Shown: positions 40,094-47,847 of the stretch, one piece after another
Position numbering within the stretch: position 1 is the stretch's first letter
How the letters are laid out: each line of letters begins with the position of its first letter
From: Saccharolobus caldissimus
Lineage (GTDB): Archaea > Thermoproteota > Thermoprotei_A > Sulfolobales > Sulfolobaceae
Assembly (NCBI RefSeq): GCF_020886315.1
Contig: NZ_AP025226.1
Location: 2,816,001-2,880,000, forward strand
Direction: 5' to 3'
Length of the DNA stretch: 64,000 bases
Translations under genes and position numbers: made by a program
Notes under the pieces: generated by a model
The model's input: the letters and a program-made list of their open reading frames with translations, nothing else
Database searches by the model: none
Told to the model about the DNA's origin: nothing

Positions 40094-40849
40094 ATGAACA
40101 GAAGGACATTCTTAAGACTATATTTAGTTGTAAGTGCTGCAATAGCAATAGCACCTTTAGTAAAGCCACTAGCTGATTATGTAGGTTATTTCTATAATGA
40201 ATTAGGCACTATATCAAAAAAATATCTGGTAGTAAATAACAACGATGGCCTAGCTGGATTCCCAAAATATAAAATAGTAAATATTAAAGATTTTCAGCAA
40301 CAAGTACAAAGTACTGGATGTCCAGTTTACTTCTTTGCCTATCCCCTTACTAATGAACCGTGCTTTTTAGTAGATTTAGAAGCCTTATTAGGTAAACCTG
40401 TACCGCAAATAGAAAATCCATATTACGGTCAATTTGCAGGTCCCTTAGGTTCAATAAAGGTTATAAAGGGCGTAGGACCAAATAATTCAATTTACGGTTT
40501 CTCTGACGTATGTGTACACTTAGGTTGTCAATTACCAGCCCAAGTATTAGTGACTTCTCCTAACGACCCTGGACTGGATATCGAGGATTCCATTCTTCAC
40601 TGTCCTTGTCACGGTTCTATGTATCTATTAGAAAAAGGTGGAATAGTAGTAGGAGGTCCCGCTCCGAGACCTTTACCTATGGTGATATTAGAATATGATG
40701 AGAATACTGGAGATATATACGCTGTAGGTACTAACGCGCCATATTTCAGTGCTTCTATTCCCAGAACAACTCCGACAGACAATCTTCTTTATGATCCCAG
40801 ATATGATTATAGTACTCCATCTAATCCCTCATGTAGTAAGGGTGGTTAG
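40094..40849 (+). CDS. soxF: Rieske iron-sulfur protein SoxF
   Basis: A 251-aa Rieske protein of the SoxM complex. The N-terminus MNRRTFLRLYL is a twin-arginine-type signal with a membrane anchor (about 9-24). The [2Fe-2S] ligands are Cys140 and His142 (CVHLGC) and Cys170 and His173 (CPCHGS). Cys145 and Cys172 form the usual disulfide. It oxidises caldariellaquinol with SoxG and passes electrons to sulfocyanin. ATG 40094 is preferred to a TTG one codon earlier, as it aligns with known SoxF starts. soxG follows after two bases. Confidence 0.96.
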   Translation: MNRRTFLRLYLVVSAAIAIAPLVKPLADYVGYFYNELGTISKKYLVVNNNDGLAGFPKYKIVNIKDFQQQVQSTGCPVYFFAYPLTNEPCFLVDLEALLGKPVPQIENPYYGQFAGPLGSIKVIKGVGPNNSIYGFSDVCVHLGCQLPAQVLVTSPNDPGLDIEDSILHCPCHGSMYLLEKGGIVVGGPAPRPLPMVILEYDENTGDIYAVGTNAPYFSASIPRTTPTDNLLYDPRYDYSTPSNPSCSKGG

Positions 40850-40851
40850 AC

Positions 40852-42375
40852 ATGACCAATGAGGAACAACAAGGCTTATTTGATAGATTCATGAGATGGT
40901 TAGACGAAAGGTTAGGAATTTATGGACACACTTTAAGACCAGCACCTAGATATGCTTATTCCATAGATTATTGGCTGGGAGGACTAGTATTATCTGCATT
41001 TATTTTTGAGGTTATTACTGGGGCCCTAATAGCATTGTATTATACTCCTAGCGATCCATATACTTCTACAACCTACTTAATAAGTAAGGTACCTTATGGG
41101 GCTTTACTTTTTAGTCTCCATAGCTGGGGAGCTTACGTCATGGTATTTCTATTGCTTGTACATATGACAAGGAACTTTATAGTAGGTGCTTATAGGCCTC
41201 CTAGGGAAGTAATGTGGATGGTTGGGACAATTTTAGCTGGACTGACTTTAACAGAGGCTTATTTAGGTTATTCATTGCCTTATAATCTCATATCATGGGT
41301 GGCTACTACTACTGGACTAAATTTGTTCTCCTATATGCCTTTCCATCTGGGTTATTTAATTTCCCTAATGACTGTGGTAAATCCTAATCAACCTGGGATA
41401 ATGTCTGGAGTGGATCCATTGGTTCAAAGGTTTTTCGTATTTCACTGGATAGTAGGAGGTTTAATATTATTGTTCATTGGTTTACATTTATATATATTTG
41501 AAAAACATGGCATTACCCCACCTGTTTCTCAAGTTAAGCCTGGCTATCCAGAGTTAATAGATGAATATCAGGATAAGATAAGGTCTGATCCAAAGTGGGA
41601 AATTCAACCGCTAATGAGATCTATAGGTATGGTTGTTATGATAATGCTATTAACCTTCGGAATAATATTTTTCATAGCGTCTGTAATTCCTTTCGATATT
41701 ACAGTTAATGGAGGTATTCCTAAGTACATAATGCCTGCATTTAACCCAGTTGAGGCAGCTCAAACTCCGCCAGTTCCAGATTGGTATTTCTTATTCATAT
41801 ATTTCTTCTATAAATCAGTGAGCCCATATAATGCGTCCCTTATATTTCTGGGATGGATAGTGATAACAGTTCTATTTCCGTTTATAGAGGAATATATATT
41901 TAGGCATAAAGCACCTCATCCAGCCTTAAGACCAGCTTCTATTGCTTTAGGAACTGGATTTATAGTAAGCTTTATAGTAAATAGTGTTTGGGCTGGGTTA
42001 ACTCCAGGTAGAGATATAGGTCCTATAGGTGTTGAAGTTGACGGGATAATATTTGTATTATGTTTTGCTATAATATGGCCTTTACTTAGATTTGTAGCAC
42101 AACCAAGAGTTCTAGCTAAGATGGAGAGTTCTCCATTAACGGATGGCGGAGTGGTAATTGAGTATAAGAATAGAAGATTATTAAGCGGATTTATGGTATT
42201 AATACTTAATATTTCGATATTAACTGGATTGATATATTCATTATATAAAGTATATATATTATCAATAAATCCAATTATTAACCAATTTTTAATTGGTCAA
42301 TTTTTAGGTTTTTCTATGATTTTATTCTCTATTTCAATTTTCATAAATATGGTGATAGAAAATGGAAAAAGCTAG
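40852..42375 (+). CDS. soxG: Cytochrome b SoxG
   Basis: A 507-aa cytochrome b-like membrane protein with about 11-12 helices, the quinol-oxidising partner of SoxF. Haem-ligand histidine pairs are visible in LHSWGAYVMVFLLLVHMTRN and in FHWIVGGLILLFIGLHLYI. The quinol-site motif normally PEWY reads PDWY in PVPDWYFLF, as in archaeal homologues. It starts two bases after soxF and its end overlaps soxH by 14 bases, so the genes form one operon. Confidence 0.95.
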   Translation: MTNEEQQGLFDRFMRWLDERLGIYGHTLRPAPRYAYSIDYWLGGLVLSAFIFEVITGALIALYYTPSDPYTSTTYLISKVPYGALLFSLHSWGAYVMVFLLLVHMTRNFIVGAYRPPREVMWMVGTILAGLTLTEAYLGYSLPYNLISWVATTTGLNLFSYMPFHLGYLISLMTVVNPNQPGIMSGVDPLVQRFFVFHWIVGGLILLFIGLHLYIFEKHGITPPVSQVKPGYPELIDEYQDKIRSDPKWEIQPLMRSIGMVVMIMLLTFGIIFFIASVIPFDITVNGGIPKYIMPAFNPVEAAQTPPVPDWYFLFIYFFYKSVSPYNASLIFLGWIVITVLFPFIEEYIFRHKAPHPALRPASIALGTGFIVSFIVNSVWAGLTPGRDIGPIGVEVDGIIFVLCFAIIWPLLRFVAQPRVLAKMESSPLTDGGVVIEYKNRRLLSGFMVLILNISILTGLIYSLYKVYILSINPIINQFLIGQFLGFSMILFSISIFINMVIENGKS

Positions 42376-42802
42376 AATATTTGAATTATCAACCATAATA
42401 TTTGCAATAGTCATTTTGACAGTATTAGGAGTTTTTTCCGATATATATTTGAATTCAATCAATTCTGGGGCATATCTTACTGCTCACGCTAAACAAGACG
42501 CTATTCCTATCAAGGTTATAGCAATGCAGTATGCATGGGAATTTGTATATCCTAACGGCACAGTCTCAGTAGATAAGTTAGTTTTAAAGGCAAATCAGAC
42601 ATATCTTCTTGAAATAACATCTAAAGATGTTATACATGCTTTTTACATACCCCAACTCGGATTCAAATTTGAGGCAATACCAGGTTACGTATACGATTTT
42701 TACATAGTAATCAACAAGCCTGGAGTTTACGATATATGGTGTGCTGAATTTTGCGGCCCTGGTCACTACTTAATGAGAGGTACTTTAATAGTGGTGAGTT
42801 AG
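42362..42802 (+). CDS. soxH: Oxidase subunit II SoxH with CuA site
   Basis: A 146-aa subunit II of the SoxM oxidase. One N-terminal helix (about 10-30) anchors a cupredoxin domain. The full binuclear CuA ligand set is present: His92 (IHAFYIP), Cys127, Glu129, Cys131, His135 and Met138 (CAEFCGPGHYLM). Unlike SoxA of the SoxABCD quinol oxidase, which lacks copper, this subunit can accept electrons from sulfocyanin. It overlaps soxG by 14 bases and soxI follows after one base. Confidence 0.95.
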   Translation: MEKARIFELSTIIFAIVILTVLGVFSDIYLNSINSGAYLTAHAKQDAIPIKVIAMQYAWEFVYPNGTVSVDKLVLKANQTYLLEITSKDVIHAFYIPQLGFKFEAIPGYVYDFYIVINKPGVYDIWCAEFCGPGHYLMRGTLIVVS

Positions 42803-42803
42803 G

Positions 42804-43244
42804 ATGAGCAATAGCAGGAAGCTTACAGGAAAGGATTACGCGTGGTGGACTATAAGTGTATTAGCGCTCTTCGTACTTTTCCTATGGGTAGGCAATTTTG
42901 GCAATTTAACATATCTTACGCAAAGTCCTATTACAAATTATGTTGAAACATTATGGCACGTAACGTACATAGCTGCTGGTGGAGTTTTCGCTATATTTAT
43001 GGGTAGTATAATATTTCTATCAGTCAGATTTAGGGCAGTAGAGGTAACTGAAGCTAAGCCTAAGAATGTGATTAACTATTATTATGCAGCATTGTTTATA
43101 GATCTCCTCGCGGTAATAGGTATAACTTACGAAATATTTACAATAGCCATATCGCAGTTCATTTTAGGCTTACTAGCTGCAGCAGATCTATTGCTTTTTG
43201 CATCTATTATTTACCTTGTTTATAAAATGTACTATCAAGAATAA
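42804..43244 (+). CDS. soxI: SoxI, small membrane subunit of the SoxM complex
   Basis: A 146-aa protein with four hydrophobic helices (about 15-35, 52-75, 85-108 and 112-138) and charged loops. It is the last gene of soxFGHI, starting one base after soxH, in the position and with the length of SoxI in other Sulfolobus genomes. The role in the complex is not established; a structural subunit is assumed. A T-rich tract follows its stop. Confidence 0.9.
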   Translation: MSNSRKLTGKDYAWWTISVLALFVLFLWVGNFGNLTYLTQSPITNYVETLWHVTYIAAGGVFAIFMGSIIFLSVRFRAVEVTEAKPKNVINYYYAALFIDLLAVIGITYEIFTIAISQFILGLLAAADLLLFASIIYLVYKMYYQE

Positions 43245-43256
43245 ACTAAAGTTAAT

Positions 43257-43273
43257 ATCTTTTTTCTTTTTAC
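43257..43273 (+). terminator. T-rich terminator after soxI
   Basis: A T-run interrupted by single C residues (ATCTTTTTTCTTTTTAC) begins 13 bases after the soxI stop. Sulfolobus transcripts typically end at such U-rich tracts without a hairpin. It would end the soxFGHI transcript before the independent promoter of the next gene. Confidence 0.55.
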
Positions 43274-43432
43274 TTAACATAATTATTTTATTTAAATAAG
43301 AGTTATCAAGTGTAATCCACTCCACTTTTCGACAATCAAAGTTTTTAAACATTATAAAATTATGAAGTTATACTAATTTTAACGATTAAAGAGAAAAGCT
43401 TATTAAACAATTTTATCATATTATATTATTGA

Positions 43433-43882
43433 GTGAAAGGTGTGAGAGAAGGGAAAATTTTGGTTCCAATATTCGTAATAACGGTAGTCATATTATTAAT
43501 TTTCACATCGGGAGTGCTAACAACTCAAAGCCCTTTTATCCCTACTACGTCAGTCAGTAATGTAATAGGAGGAAAATGGACTATTCAAAACTATTATACT
43601 GGAAATAGTACGTTAACTGAAATATTAACTAATACTAAAGGTGACGTATTGATAATAACTAAATACTCATTTAACTCTCCATTAGAAGCAAAGAACTTCT
43701 TCTACTCTAATGAATTAGGGACTTCACAAAGTTATGGAGGTTATCTAATCTCATATTACGTTCACGGTCTATCAGAATCAATATACGTCCTAGATGGTAA
43801 TAATGTATTTTACATAAGTTATATTGCCACTGGTTCTACTACATTACCATCAATAGGTCAGCTAATAAACCTAATTAAGTAA
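43433..43882 (+). CDS. Secreted or membrane-anchored protein, 149 aa, unknown
   Basis: Short basic head, one hydrophobic segment at about 10-28 and an extracellular domain rich in Ser, Thr, Asn and Tyr with N-glycosylation sequons (TGNST). No known domain. The pattern of a short sequence around GGKWTIQNYYTGNSTLTE resembles, weakly, the domain start of the protein at 52559. The start is GTG 43433, about 28 bases after CTTATTAAA (43398-43406). It follows the sox genes but has its own promoter. Confidence 0.6.
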   Translation: MKGVREGKILVPIFVITVVILLIFTSGVLTTQSPFIPTTSVSNVIGGKWTIQNYYTGNSTLTEILTNTKGDVLIITKYSFNSPLEAKNFFYSNELGTSQSYGGYLISYYVHGLSESIYVLDGNNVFYISYIATGSTTLPSIGQLINLIK

Positions 43883-43921
43883 AATAAAAATTTTAAATAG
43901 CTTTTGCCCATATCTTTATTT

Positions 43922-44641
43922 ATGAAGTTATATTTTCTTTCCATAATCCCCATATCCATGGGCCTATTATTAGCTTATTTATTCCCCTATAATCAACTAC
44001 TTCCCATAACTATATTTTGGATATTCTTGATCTATCTACTTTTTAGAACTATATTTAGAGGAGAGCTAAGCGCGATTAAAGAATTTAGAAGTAATGTAAA
44101 GTGGGGAATATTTTCCTCTTATATTGTTGTACATTACCTTTTATATAGTATAGCTATAGAGGCGTTATTAAGTTATCTCTATAAACCTTTAGTTTACCCC
44201 CAACCTTTTTCAATATCTGTTTTTACAACACCTTTCATAAATTCAAATTTAGTTAATTTGGGTTTGTCCTTACTATTTAACCCTACTATAACAGTATTTA
44301 TTCCACCTAATCTGATTGTAGATTTATCGCTATATAGTATTTCCTTAGGACTATTAATTTCCATACTTGTTACTTCGAGTTTAGCTATAATTCTTTCCTT
44401 AAATAGGAAATTAAAATATCTTACTTTAGTACCTTTAATAGGTTTAATTACAGGTGCAGGTTGCTGTATATCAATACCAGTTCTATTGGCTAATGCTCTA
44501 GAATTAAGCAATTTAATATTCTTAACTACGCCAGCGTGGCAGATAATATTTATAGCCTATGTTTCCTTACCAATTATAACCGTAATCTTCCTTAAACATT
44601 TATCCAATTCATTAATTAAGTTAAAAAACAAAATTAATTAA
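43922..44641 (+). CDS. Polytopic membrane protein, 239 aa, unknown
   Basis: Six or seven hydrophobic helices with few charged residues. A Cys pair in TGAGCCISIPVLLANALELS near residue 185 is the only notable motif, and could bind a metal or form a disulfide. I choose ATG 43922 because TTTTAAATA (43889-43897) is 27 bases upstream. The longer TTG frame from 43904 adds only six residues. It is convergent with the DUF929 gene. Proximity to the sox genes suggests, but does not show, a respiratory role. Confidence 0.6.
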   Translation: MKLYFLSIIPISMGLLLAYLFPYNQLLPITIFWIFLIYLLFRTIFRGELSAIKEFRSNVKWGIFSSYIVVHYLLYSIAIEALLSYLYKPLVYPQPFSISVFTTPFINSNLVNLGLSLLFNPTITVFIPPNLIVDLSLYSISLGLLISILVTSSLAIILSLNRKLKYLTLVPLIGLITGAGCCISIPVLLANALELSNLIFLTTPAWQIIFIAYVSLPIITVIFLKHLSNSLIKLKNKIN

Positions 44642-44646
44642 AAAAA

Positions 44647-45420
44647 TTAAGTTGGGCATTCAGTAGCTAATGGGCCAGCAGCTTCCAATATCGTGTTTTG
44701 AATCATCCTGGCAGCTTGTATTATTTGAGGGAACTGATCTAAATGTGATAGAACATATTGCGGAGAGTAACCCTCAAGAATTGTGGGATTAACTATCGGC
44801 GTAGTAACTATGTAAGTGCCGTTAGGACCAGAAATTAATATTGCGAAGTTTAAATGAGGTGGTTTTACATATAATGCTGAAGGTTTACCGTAGTTAATTA
44901 CGGGGATTTGAGTTTCATATTGAATAATTAATTGAGCCACTTGAGGAGGTAATCCCATTTGTGCGTATTCCTCTTTAAGTATTTGCTCACCTACTTGAAT
45001 TAACTGATTTTGCGGAATAGGAGTTCCATTATATGACGCGTTTAAATATTCATTATATACATACGCTACATAAAACTCCACTACTGAAGTGGATTTAAAG
45101 CCAGTAAATATCAGTCCAGGTATATTAGCTGGGCTGTGATCTGGATCTGAATAATGTAATTCATAACTTAAATTACCGTAATTTTTAAGTACATCGTAAA
45201 TAGCCCATGAAGCTGCTGCACCTACTGGACATCCGTACCATGATTGTTCAACTACTATAATTTTCCCAGAAGGAGCTAGGTCTTCGTTACTTATTTTAAT
45301 AAATCTTCCTGCTGGAATACCTTGAGCCATTGCTATTTTACTGAAGAATAACTCGTATGCGGCAATTCCAGCGATAATCACTATTACTGCTACTATAATG
45401 CCCAAGATTTTTTTATTCAT
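44647..45420 (-). CDS. DUF929-family protein (membrane-anchored, thioredoxin-like?)
   Basis: A 257-aa protein typical of the Sulfolobales DUF929 (PF06053) family. One N-terminal anchor helix lies at about 4-26. It is followed by GRFIKISNEDLAPSGKIIVV and the motif EQSWYGCPVGAAASWAIYDVL, a thioredoxin-like position with a single Cys. A second Cys is near the C-terminus (TECPT). An extracellular redox or protein-folding role is often supposed but not proved. ATG 45420 starts directly before the anchor. A short frame encoding a possible microprotein precedes it on the same strand. Confidence 0.8.
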   Translation of the reverse strand: MNKKILGIIVAVIVIIAGIAAYELFFSKIAMAQGIPAGRFIKISNEDLAPSGKIIVVEQSWYGCPVGAAASWAIYDVLKNYGNLSYELHYSDPDHSPANIPGLIFTGFKSTSVVEFYVAYVYNEYLNASYNGTPIPQNQLIQVGEQILKEEYAQMGLPPQVAQLIIQYETQIPVINYGKPSALYVKPPHLNFAILISGPNGTYIVTTPIVNPTILEGYSPQYVLSHLDQFPQIIQAARMIQNTILEAAGPLATECPT

Positions 45421-45471
45421 TATAATAAGTTGATTATTGTTTAATATTAAATTTTTTCCCCATATCTATGA

Positions 45472-45558
45472 TTATGGAATCTTCCGTACCTTAAAATTAA
45501 GGTAAAGCCCTATAACTGCTAATCCATAAACACTATATGTTAGGTCAAGCTTTTTCAT
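45472..45558 (-). CDS. Possible 28-residue membrane microprotein
   Basis: A short frame, MKKLDLTYSVYGLAVIGLYL plus a basic tail, encodes a single hydrophobic segment flanked by Lys/Asp and Lys/Arg residues. A TATA-like AATAAATA (45580-45587) lies about 25 bases before ATG 45558, as expected for a leaderless gene. The frame is divergent from the tRNA-Leu promoter and 51 bases ahead of the DUF929 gene. It includes the 16-base palindrome ACCTTAAAATTAAGGT (45488-45503). The length makes chance plausible, so confidence is low. Confidence 0.35.
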   Translation of the reverse strand: MKKLDLTYSVYGLAVIGLYLNFKVRKIP

Positions 45559-45618
45559 AGAAAGAAAAAAGAGTTATTTATTCCTTAAAGTATATTATTT
45601 TTTATATGATGTAATAGT

Positions 45619-45703
45619 GCGGGGGTGCCCGAGCTAGGTCAAAGGGGGCAGGCTCAGGCCCTGCTGGCGAAGGCCTGCACGGGTTCAAATCCCGTCCCCC
45701 GCA
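45619..45703 (+). tRNA. tRNA-Leu (anticodon CAG)
   Basis: An 85-base class II tRNA. The acceptor stem GCGGGGG/CCCCCGC is perfect, followed by discriminator A at 45703. The D arm uses CCC/GGG. The anticodon stem GCAGG/CCTGC encloses CTCAGGC, so the anticodon is CAG (leucine, codon CUG). A long variable arm contains GGC/GCC, and the T arm is ACGGG-TTCAAAT-CCCGT. There is no intron and no encoded CCA. An upstream TATA element TATATTA (45591-45597) fits. Confidence 0.97.
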
Positions 45704-45852
45704 TTTAAGAATTAGGCTGTCATTAATGGTTACATAAAATTTTAGATTAAGTTAAAGCTAATAGATATTATTTCTGCAAATTATATAAAGATCTATATAA
45801 AATAATTTTAGTTAGAATGACATACTATAGTAGTAAAGTTATTGGATACAGA

Positions 45853-46203
45853 TCATTTAATTCTAATCCATTCTTTACCCCTTCTTTCATATAATGGTCT
45901 TACATTAGAGTAAATTTGAAATATGTCATTCCAAAATTTCTCATCTTTATATATAACTTTTCCTTCCTCTATTATTTGAAGAATAAAAGGAATTCCTTCC
46001 TTTAATTTCCTTAAAAATACTTCAGTATTCATAAATATCGCATCAACTTCTCCTGGAAACATCTTTATTACATCCATATATAATTGATTTGATACCTTTC
46101 TTGGATCTTTTGGTATTTCATCTCCAACCACTAATACATCATAGTCGCTATTCTCGGTAAAATCTCCCCTAGCCCTTGAGCCAAATAACATTATTAATTT
46201 CAT
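45853..46203 (-). CDS. MNT-type minimal nucleotidyltransferase (HEPN/MNT antitoxin)
   Basis: A 116-aa minimal nucleotidyltransferase with GSRARGDFTENSDYDVLVV: the GS motif and the DxD metal ligands, followed by VDAIFMN with the third acidic residue. Such proteins act with HEPN partners as toxin-antitoxin or abortive systems, in known cases by AMPylating the HEPN toxin. ATG 46203 overlaps the HEPN stop as ATGA, which is preferred to a start seven codons upstream inside the HEPN gene. The tail after about residue 75 is helical. Confidence 0.88.
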   Translation of the reverse strand: MKLIMLFGSRARGDFTENSDYDVLVVGDEIPKDPRKVSNQLYMDVIKMFPGEVDAIFMNTEVFLRKLKEGIPFILQIIEEGKVIYKDEKFWNDIFQIYSNVRPLYERRGKEWIRIK

Positions 46204-46568
46204 TTTATTTCTCCCTTTACCCAATTAAGTATCTTTAAAGCACAATTTATGCATTCCTCCGCATCTTTTTCAGTATAATATTCGTAAGGAGACCCTTCGT
46301 CATATACATCGGGATACCTAGTAGGAGTATATTGCTTATCTAGGTAAGTTACACATTCTAGTATTTCATTAGGTGGATTTTGGATTAAATGAAGAATTGA
46401 ATGACCTCTCCTTTCTATACCCCTATATTGAAGTAGAGCTTTAACTGCTTTTTCAGCTGATTGTTGTGATAAAAAACAAGATAACTCATAGTAACCTCCC
46501 TTTTTAGAATATATCGCTTCTTCTATATCTCTTTCAGCTTGCTTTAACCAGTCATTAACTCTCTTCAT
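46200..46568 (-). CDS. HEPN-domain protein (HEPN/MNT toxin)
   Basis: A 122-aa all-helical HEPN domain. The first helix NDWLKQAERDIEEAIYSKKG and the segment ELSCFLSQQSAEKAVKALLQ are diagnostic. A basic-His motif follows (ERRGHSILHLI), in the position of the RNase RxxxxH-type site though not an exact match. It forms a coupled pair with the downstream nucleotidyltransferase (four-base overlap). As elsewhere in archaea, the pair is probably a small toxin-antitoxin module. Confidence 0.88.
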   Translation of the reverse strand: MKRVNDWLKQAERDIEEAIYSKKGGYYELSCFLSQQSAEKAVKALLQYRGIERRGHSILHLIQNPPNEILECVTYLDKQYTPTRYPDVYDEGSPYEYYTEKDAEECINCALKILNWVKGEIK

Positions 46569-46984
46569 TTTAAAAATCTTCTTTAAAAAGGCTTAAAAAC
46601 TTAATAGAGAATTTGTTAAGGAAAAGCTTACTACTAACGCTTATAATAATATCATAGATGCGTTGCTATAAGATAATTGAGCTAAATTTAAGAGAATTCT
46701 AAAAAGAGAGTGCATGTTCTTCCTTTAATCACATCTTATCGATGATAAATTTTCATCTGTAAATTCTAAATTACCTATTAAAATCCATATATAATAATAT
46801 AGTGTATTTCATTTACAAATAATATAAAAGATATTGTAATTTATCAGAAACTAATGATAATTACATTACTAAGAGTAATTAATCTTGGGTATAACTCTTT
46901 TAGCTAGAATGTATTAATGAACTAATGAAATCCTAATCTATTAGGGTAATGTATTTTAATATTTAAAAGTAGATTCATAACTAT
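46569..46984. other. AT-rich intergenic region with no gene seen
   Basis: About 416 bases, mostly A+T, with frequent stops in all frames. I see no RNA-like GC-rich block or repeat. Near the right end AATATTTAAAAG (46959-46970) is a plausible TATA element about 20-25 bases before the methyltransferase ATG at 46985. Near the left end, the minus-strand HEPN promoter is expected in the T/A-rich run at 46585-46600. Confidence 0.5.
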
Positions 46985-47560
46985 ATGGCCTTTACTTATG
47001 ATAATCATCCAGAGTTAGCTAGGTTAGGTATATTTATACAAAATATTGATGCTAGGTATAAACCATTAATGAGAATGGGAATTTCTATTGATGAAATGAT
47101 ATATATAGCTAGAAGACTTTATCCAATTCTAAAAGATAGTAAAAGAATTTTAGATTTAGCTTGTGGTAATTGCTTAATTACTCTAATTCTTTCTAAATTG
47201 GTAAAGGGAGAATTTCATGCCATTGATGATTGGGCTATTATTCAAAAGAGTGATGTATTAGCTAATCTTCAACAAGATAAGGCAAATATTATTATAAATG
47301 ACTTTAAGGATTTTACAATCCCTTATAACGATTCCTTTTTTGATTCTATTTATACTGTTATGTATTTATCAAATATAGGAAAAGAAAAAAGAATCATTTT
47401 AGCTAAAGAAATTAAAAGGGTTTTAGATAATAATGGTAGATTTATTGTTGTGGATACTTTAGTTTTTAGGGGTAAAATAAAAAAGGAATTTGAGCAATTC
47501 TTCAAGCTGAGCTGGTATGGTGAAGAGAATGGATTTTCCTTTTTTGTTTGGACTAAATAA
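46985..47560 (+). CDS. Class I SAM-dependent methyltransferase
   Basis: A 191-aa protein with a Rossmann methyltransferase fold. Motif I is ILDLACGNCLITLIL, followed by an acidic end of strand 2 (FHAIDDWAII). The post-motif FFDSIYTVMYLSNIG and the VLDNNGRFIVVDTL strand are typical. The substrate is unknown. It is cytoplasmic and stands alone; the stop is adjacent to that of the convergent Cys-rich small gene. Confidence 0.85.
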   Translation: MAFTYDNHPELARLGIFIQNIDARYKPLMRMGISIDEMIYIARRLYPILKDSKRILDLACGNCLITLILSKLVKGEFHAIDDWAIIQKSDVLANLQQDKANIIINDFKDFTIPYNDSFFDSIYTVMYLSNIGKEKRIILAKEIKRVLDNNGRFIVVDTLVFRGKIKKEFEQFFKLSWYGEENGFSFFVWTK

Positions 47561-47561
47561 A

Positions 47562-47783
47562 TCACTTAGGCAATTGTTTACGTAATAATAATATACCATC
47601 TAAGATACTTTTTATCTCCTCCCTTTCTCTTTCATTCGAAATTGTAATTTTACTTATAAGATTTGTTAAATTTTCCAATAATTCTTCCACTTTATCACAT
47701 GATTCACAATCTATACATTTTTTACATTCTTGTGTGAGATTTACAGCTATAGAGTAGATCTTTTTTATCTCAACTACACTCAT
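47562..47783 (-). CDS. Small protein with a CxxC-x2-CxxC cysteine cluster, 73 aa
   Basis: The central segment CKKCIDCESC (about residues 20-29) has four cysteines spaced by two residues, able to bind a metal or an iron-sulfur cluster. The rest is two amphipathic helices, SVVEIKKIYSIAVNLTQE and LLENLTNLISKITISNERER. The start is ATG 47783, with a TTG one codon earlier. It is divergent from the antiporter gene with about 65 bases between them. No family is recognised. Confidence 0.6.
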   Translation of the reverse strand: MSVVEIKKIYSIAVNLTQECKKCIDCESCDKVEELLENLTNLISKITISNEREREEIKSILDGILLLRKQLPK

Positions 47784-47847
47784 CAAATATATAATATTGT
47801 AGTTGTAGTAATTAAACTTTTAATTTACAATCAAAAAAGACTTGTTG

